From contig OX578140.1 of assembly GCA_951213105.1 (NCBI GenBank), positions 33,013,518-33,077,517 of the forward strand: DNA of 64,000 nucleotides, given 5' to 3'. The notes below the pieces were generated by a model, which searched no databases, had not been told where the DNA came from, and worked only from the letters and a program-made list of their open reading frames with translations. Of the stretch, positions 58,969-64,000 are shown piece by piece. Each line of letters begins with the position of its first letter. Positions within the stretch are counted from its first letter, which is position 1. The DNA is from Amaurobius ferox (taxonomy: Eukaryota; Arthropoda; Arachnida; Araneae; Amaurobiidae). A program made the translations under genes and the position numbers.

Positions 58969-60029
58969 TTAACGTTGGATTGATGACGTAATTTAAATAA
59001 AATACTTTCTTGTGTGTAAATGAAATTTAGATGTTAATTTCATATAAACATGGAAAATACTACTGAGTGCCAGGCCATAAAATTCAAGACATTCAACACT
59101 GACCTAGGCAAGCTGCCCCTTGTTAGATAGTCAATAAACTTATTAAAGGCGTATCATGCAGCACTATCCTGGTTCCAGAAGATTATCAAATGGAGCACGG
59201 GAAGGAGAGCAAATACAGTCAATCATTTCAACAAATCACGTATAGCGAGAAAATGATTTGAAGTAAAAATCCAATGAACATGAACAGGCAATGCTACCTC
59301 TAACTGAAGGGCTGAGCCATGGGGACCTACTTTACCTTGTGAAAGTCCAAGTTCAAAAAGTCTTCAATGTAGCAAATCAAGGAAAAAACCCCTGCAGTAT
59401 TTACAATCGAACTTAACAATATGTGGCGATTCTTAACAATATTCTCAGTATGATTCAAAGTGGACCAGATGCGGTTAAAGTGCACCGAAAATTACTCAGA
59501 TAAAACGAGAGATCTTCAAAGAAGGGCTATAAACTTTTTAATTCGTTATTTATGAAGAGGATTTTATTGAAAAGACTCTTTAAAACGATATTTAAAAATA
59601 CTAATTATTCTAATTGTCAGTATAGACATACAAGTAAATAATCATCCCAATCTTCCGGCATGTTTTAAAATGTAGAACTCCTGAGGTGTTTTGTTACATT
59701 AATAATTTGTTGTTAAGATGTGAAAACTTGTAATGCTAATATGTGTTGTAATGCTAAAAGGATAACTAAAAATTCTAATATTGTAAAATATCACATTGAA
59801 AGAAAACTGTCTTTTTATTGATTAAAAATGGCAGCATTTTATTTTTAGAATTTTTAGACAAAATTGTAGAGGATCCTGCTTAGTAACAGAACAGTAAAAC
59901 AGGTTCTGCGGACTAACCTACAATGCAATATCAGTTCCAATTGGAACTAATAATTTTACTTCAAGATAATCTTAGAATCCCGCAAAAACGCCCCTTATAG
60001 TCGGGTTTTGTGAGTATTAACTTGAATGT
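58969..60029. other. Non-coding stretch
   Basis: No recognised gene. Segments near 59040-59500 are less AT-rich but have no open frame of note. Confidence 0.5.
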
Positions 60030-60114
60030 TGCATCTTAGTAGTAGAAGGTCCAGGCTGCCCGACTCACCCGAGGGTATGAGCAGCAAAGTGAGCTGCCGG
60101 TGCATCTTAGTAGT
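60030..60114 (-). mobile_element. 57-bp hairpin insertion, copy 3
   Basis: The 57-bp insertion (60044-60100) lies between perfect 14-bp repeats TGCATCTTAGTAGT (60030-60043, 60101-60114). On the minus strand it starts CCGGCAGCTC and its 3' side is GGGCAGCCTGG then ACCTTCT. Nine of ten stem pairs form with the same bulged T; the inner stem is CTCA/TGAG with a CCC/GGG tip. Confidence 0.82.
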
Positions 60115-60286
60115 GTCTGAAATCAGTTTTTCGTAAAGTAATTTAAAACCGGTTACTTAGTAGGATTGAATTTGTCGGTCTCTATAAAAATTACAAAACT
60201 GTAGAATATAGCAAATTATCTTGCTAACATTACAGGCATGGACTTTTTCATGCAGACGAGTGTATAGTCGTTTAAGCGCGATTCTA

Positions 60287-60552
60287 ACATTTTCTTCTTC
60301 GACTCGGACCGTCCGACCGGCTAGAAAGGGGTAAGGTATCTGTTTGGACGGCCAGGAAGTGCCACCCAATTTAAACCGAAACCCAGTGGAGGCGGAATCT
60401 ACAGGGTCCGTTACCGCTTTCTCTTACCACCAATCTCTCCAAAGGACTTACGAACCTACTTATTTAACGTGCTTGTACTCCAAGTAAACACGGGAGAGTT
60501 TGGGTAGAGTAGAGTGCAATCTCTGCGCGTTAATCACTGAGCTTTCTCACCC
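60287..60552 (-). mobile_element. tRNA-derived SINE, minus copy, with 3' hairpin module
   Basis: On the minus strand it starts with an A-box-like AAGCTCAGTGATTAACGCGC, runs through GAGTACAAGCACGTTAAATA, CACTGGGTTTCGGTTTAAAT and GGCACTTCC, and ends in TGGCCGTCCAAACAGATACC...GGTCGGACGGTCCGAG. The last part can fold GGCCGTCC onto GGACGGTC, like the tiny hairpin insertions. Homologous over its body to 48665-48905. Confidence 0.75.
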
Positions 60553-61053
60553 CTTTCTACCTTTTTGAATGCCTTCTATGAACGGGCTTTTCCAGAATAT
60601 TACCAGTAAGTTACCTAAATCTCCGACCTTTGAATACCTCGACCGGTCTCGCTCGAATGAAATCATTCTTGTATGAAAAATCTCGTGACATTGTTTTAAA
60701 TAATACTTGCTCCCCAAGGATAAAAACACATACATCTGTCAACAAGCTGTGACCAGAACTTATTTTATCTTTACTACTTTAAGTGCCATTAAAAACGCTC
60801 TTTCGATATTGTCATTTTGAAGTCCGTTAGTTCAAATACTTCAAAATTGCCATTTCTTTTGAAATCTCATAAAATAATGTCAAATAGTTTTGAAGCATCG
60901 AATGGCATCTGTAGTCTCGGATTTTCAGGTACATATTTTTTAACGCCAAATCTCTTTCTAAACGATTTTAGTTAAATTTCGTAGTTTTTACAAAATGTAT
61001 CTTTAATTTTCATACTATTGTATAAAGAAAATATTGTTTTCATGAAAAATTTC
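60553..61053. other. Non-coding stretch
   Basis: Nothing recognised. Confidence 0.5.
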
Positions 61054-61257
61054 CATATATAGTAAAACTGACAGGCATTTCACTAAAGTCGATGCTTAAA
61101 TCCAGAAATTCCACCACATTTTTAAGTGTAGTTGGATTTTCTTTTAAGTTGGATGGGTTAATCTTAAAAGAAAATCCAACTACACTTAAAAATGTAGTGG
61201 AATTTCTGGATTTAAGCATCGACTTTAGTGAAATGCCTGTCAGTTTTACTATATATG
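61054..61257. repeat. 95-bp inverted repeat, 14-bp spacer
   Basis: Arms 61054-61148 and 61163-61257 are reverse complements at 94 of 95 positions (one C/T difference near 61113). The right arm is the coding start of the retroelement fragment; the left arm is its mirror copy. Confidence 0.92.
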
Positions 61258-61538
61258 ATAAAAGAAAAAGTTTTGATATACTCATCTCAGGCATGATACA
61301 TTGGAATTCCAATCTTCACTTGAATATCTTTAGAAATGTATTCTTGGGAGGATTAGCTAGAATACAGAGAATCATAAACAACGACGTCATCCGTATTAAT
61401 TATGACAAAGCATTTCTTCAACAAGCATACAAACAGCGATACCCCATACCTTTTATGAAACATTATATAAATAATTTTTATGGTAAAAATAATGAATATT
61501 GTTTAAAATTAAAATCAATATTATATCAACTCGGTTGA
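61163..61538 (+). pseudogene. Retroelement reverse-transcriptase-like C-terminal fragment
   Basis: The frame reads TTLKNVVEFLDLSIDFSEMP, then VSFTIYDKRKSFDI, then HLNIFRNVFLGGLARIQRII, ending at TGA 61536. The F-L-D-L-x-I...Y-D-K-R-x-x-F...G-x-x-x-R-I-x-R-I layout is known from the C-terminal part of arthropod and cnidarian RT-like proteins (Penelope-like or related retroelements). The RT catalytic core is missing: upstream sequence is replaced by the inverted arm. Which retroelement class it belongs to is uncertain. Confidence 0.5.
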
Positions 61539-64000
61539 TGATGGTTCGCGTATAATGAATATGATTTATCATAATAACAGGACCGAAGAACGATACCACG
61601 CAGGTATATTTAGGAAGTAACAAGCCGTCTGACGGACTTGTATACAATAATGTGATAGACTGAGCATTTTCATTGGACTTTTCTTTCTCAAAGGTCTTGT
61701 GATAATTGTTATTGTCACTTCGGAGGTTGGCTTCAGTCAGAGCTGGCGTCCAGGGGTGCAATGCCGCGGCATTTATGACATGCATGTTGACAACTGGGGT
61801 GTAAGGTCACGACCTCTTACCGCCTTTAAGTAAGCTTCTCGCTAAGCCTTCCTTCTGTTTTCCATTTTTTACTTGCTCTTTTTACATTTTATATATATAT
61901 ATTTGGGCCTGTGCTGATCTTTTCTATTATCGGCATTATGGCCGTAGTTTTGCTTCTATGTGTTAATATTTCACTTGAATGAATTATTTTTATTATTACT
62001 TTTTTTTATATATATACGATTGTACATACTCTGTGCTTTTTCCAGGTATTCATTTTTTCTTTTTTATTCCTTCTTTATGTATGTCGTCCAAGTAGAAATA
62101 GTTTATAGATATAATCTATCTATTTCTTCAGAAACATACATTTTTGTGTTTGCTTCTACAAAAAACTTGGACATGATTAGATTTTTGTAGAGGTTAACAA
62201 TTCATGATTTAGGCTTAGAGCCTCGTCCACGTGTATGGCGTTTGTGCTTGATTTCGTTTGTTATACTTATTTCGATTCCATACCTTTGTATTATATATTT
62301 TTCATTGACTTGTTGATTCGATATTTATTTTATTTTTTTCCATTTGCTTGATGATTAGTTGATTTTTACTTTTGTTTTGTAAGCCAGTTAGATAGTTGAA
62401 TTTAGTTTAAGTTTTTCTTTTTTTGTTTCCATACCTTTTAATTTTGTTGATTTTCTGTAACTTGATAGCTTGTGTTTTGTATTTTTTATCCATTTGATTG
62501 ATGATTTGCTGTATTATATTTTATTCTGTGGGTGTTTTAAAAAGTTAGGTTTATCGTGTTACATCTTCTTACTTTTCGTTCATTGGATTTTCAAATTTCT
62601 ATTATTATATATATATATATATATTAGCTTTTTTTCGCAGGATATTTTATGATAAATCACAGCTCAATGACAAAAATGTTTTTTCTTTATGATGTAAATT
62701 CCATGATAGACGTTGAATGACATTGCTATTACGTATAAACGAAATCGATGCGTGTATCATCAAGATGCAGGAAAAAGTCCGAATAATGAATTATATCACA
62801 ACATATAATAATGAGTAATTAAAGTTAAATAAACTGACGTACAATCCCTGGACAAGCAGACGCACTATTCCTGGACAAGCAAACGTAGAAAGTACTGGCC
62901 CTCGTAAATGTGATATCTGATATAATTACTTTCAGAAAATTCATGGATATATTGTGGTAAATAAAAGCACGTTTTGGTGAATAAAAACAGAATTTATTGA
63001 GCTCTGGTAATTCCTTTTTGTTTTTCTAATTTGAACTTCCCACCTCCACCTTTTAACGTGCTCACTTTATCTTTAATAAACAGGCATCAATCACTGTCTT
63101 TAAAAAATCTCTTTCAAACTGTCCTACCTTGAAATTCAACAGTATAACCAACTTCTGTGTTAGTTCTACGCTTTCGGATTAGTTAGACTGATTTATTCTG
63201 CTGTCTGACTGGCTTTTTCTGGAAGACTTTAAATTCTTCCTTTCTTGTGCTATGACTAGATCGTTTTTAGTAAATATAACTCTATATTTTTCCCATTTGA
63301 ACACATTTCAGCTTTTTGATTTTAGCTTTGTTGCTCTTTTAAGCATTGAAGCAGGAGATCCAAAGTATCCGCGAAAGAACCATATGTTGCTTAGTATTTT
63401 ATTACGTACATATTTAAAGTATGTACGCAACAACGTTTTGCTAATAGGCAAGTACACCTGGGGCCCTATTCCAATCTTTACCATTCATAGTTCTGCATCG
63501 ATCGATAGAGGGCGCTCTTATAGCGGAGCTGTAAACACTATTATGTTTTCAATAGAGTTTGTCTTTCCATTATAGGAACAACCTCTATCAGTCGACTTAA
63601 TACTACAATCTACAAACTTGTAGAAAGGCTTCTGCTACGTTTTTGCACACCACCAATTGTCTCAAAACTTTGTTATTATATAAAATACCACAATGAAAGC
63701 CCAACATCTGCAACCTAATATTTTACAAACGTATTTTCTTTCAAATATTTTAATAATTGCAACAACGTTTCCTACAAACTAGAAGAAACTTTTTGTTTCA
63801 CCTTTAATTTATATTAAATTTACAAATTGTTTTATATTTTTAATAAAGAAACATCATTAAAATTTCTTTAGAAGAACTTCTCCTTTAAGGCGAAGAATAT
63901 TAGCTTCGTTTCAAAACAGAAAGAACATCTAATTTAACCTTCAATTACTCTAAAACAAAAAGTCTTGGTAAATCATTCTTTTCCTTTCCTTAATATTTTT
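61539..64000. other. Non-coding stretch
   Basis: T-rich with short (AT)n at 61891-61901 and 62604-62623. CAAGCCGTCTGACGGACTTG near 61619 is a small palindrome. A less AT-rich 61730-61840 segment may be the 3' end of the retroelement above. No gene is supported. Confidence 0.5.

Overview
The window is AT-rich eukaryotic DNA dense in transposable-element relics. It carries THAP/P-type, hAT and Tc1/mariner-like transposase remnants, non-LTR retrotransposon ORF1 and RNase H remnants, tRNA-headed SINEs, long (AT)n and (CA)n tracts, and one embedded block of bacterial-type sequence. This fits an arthropod genome, and a chelicerate is plausible from the repeat types; that is inference. No intact host cellular gene is recognisable.

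Layout. 0-11 kb: non-LTR retrotransposon fragments (RNase H tail at 0.2 and 0.9 kb, ORF1 zinc-knuckle regions at 4.1-5.0 and 8.7-9.1 kb), a tRNA-like SINE head at 3.1 kb, a small THAP-domain fragment at 3.8 kb, and copies of two dispersed repeat families. 11.7-14.2 kb: a frame-broken THAP9/P-element transposase. 14-29 kb: mostly non-coding, with a 212-bp tandem duplication, a 900-bp hAT element with intact 8-bp target-site duplication, and three more copies of a ~1-1.3 kb dispersed repeat. 29-31.5 kb: a hAT C-terminus and two 58-63 bp insertions with 13-15 bp target-site duplications. 33.5-34.2 kb: an ACAGTAAA-rich simple repeat that abuts the bacterial-type block. 34.25-36.06 kb: an IS110 transposase tail, a broken Rpn-family nuclease/transposase, a phage-type gene with one stop, and a second Rpn-family tail. 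36.2-40.5 kb: one large uninterrupted gene (minus strand, about 1440 residues). 40.6-41.3 kb: decayed C2H2 zinc-finger sequence. 42.8-44.1 kb: a ~157-bp GC-richer satellite ending in an inverted copy. 44-64 kb: Tc1/mariner remnants, SINEs, microsatellites, two more of the tiny insertions, and a retroelement RT-like fragment with a 95-bp inverted repeat.

Two things stand out. First, the large gene encodes two degenerate PD-(D/E)XK-like modules followed by 16 tandem ~46-residue helical repeats whose first halves resemble TAL-effector repeats. It lies next to bacterial insertion-sequence debris of the kind common in Rickettsiales-like endosymbionts, so lateral transfer of a modular effector-type gene is the leading explanation. 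Second, four insertions of only 57-63 bp share a 5' CCGG boundary, a pyrimidine-rich 3' end and a common predicted hairpin with compensatory base changes, and each is flanked by a 13-16 bp direct repeat. They look like a family of ultra-short hairpin retroelements, apparently related to the 3' module of a longer SINE in the same window.
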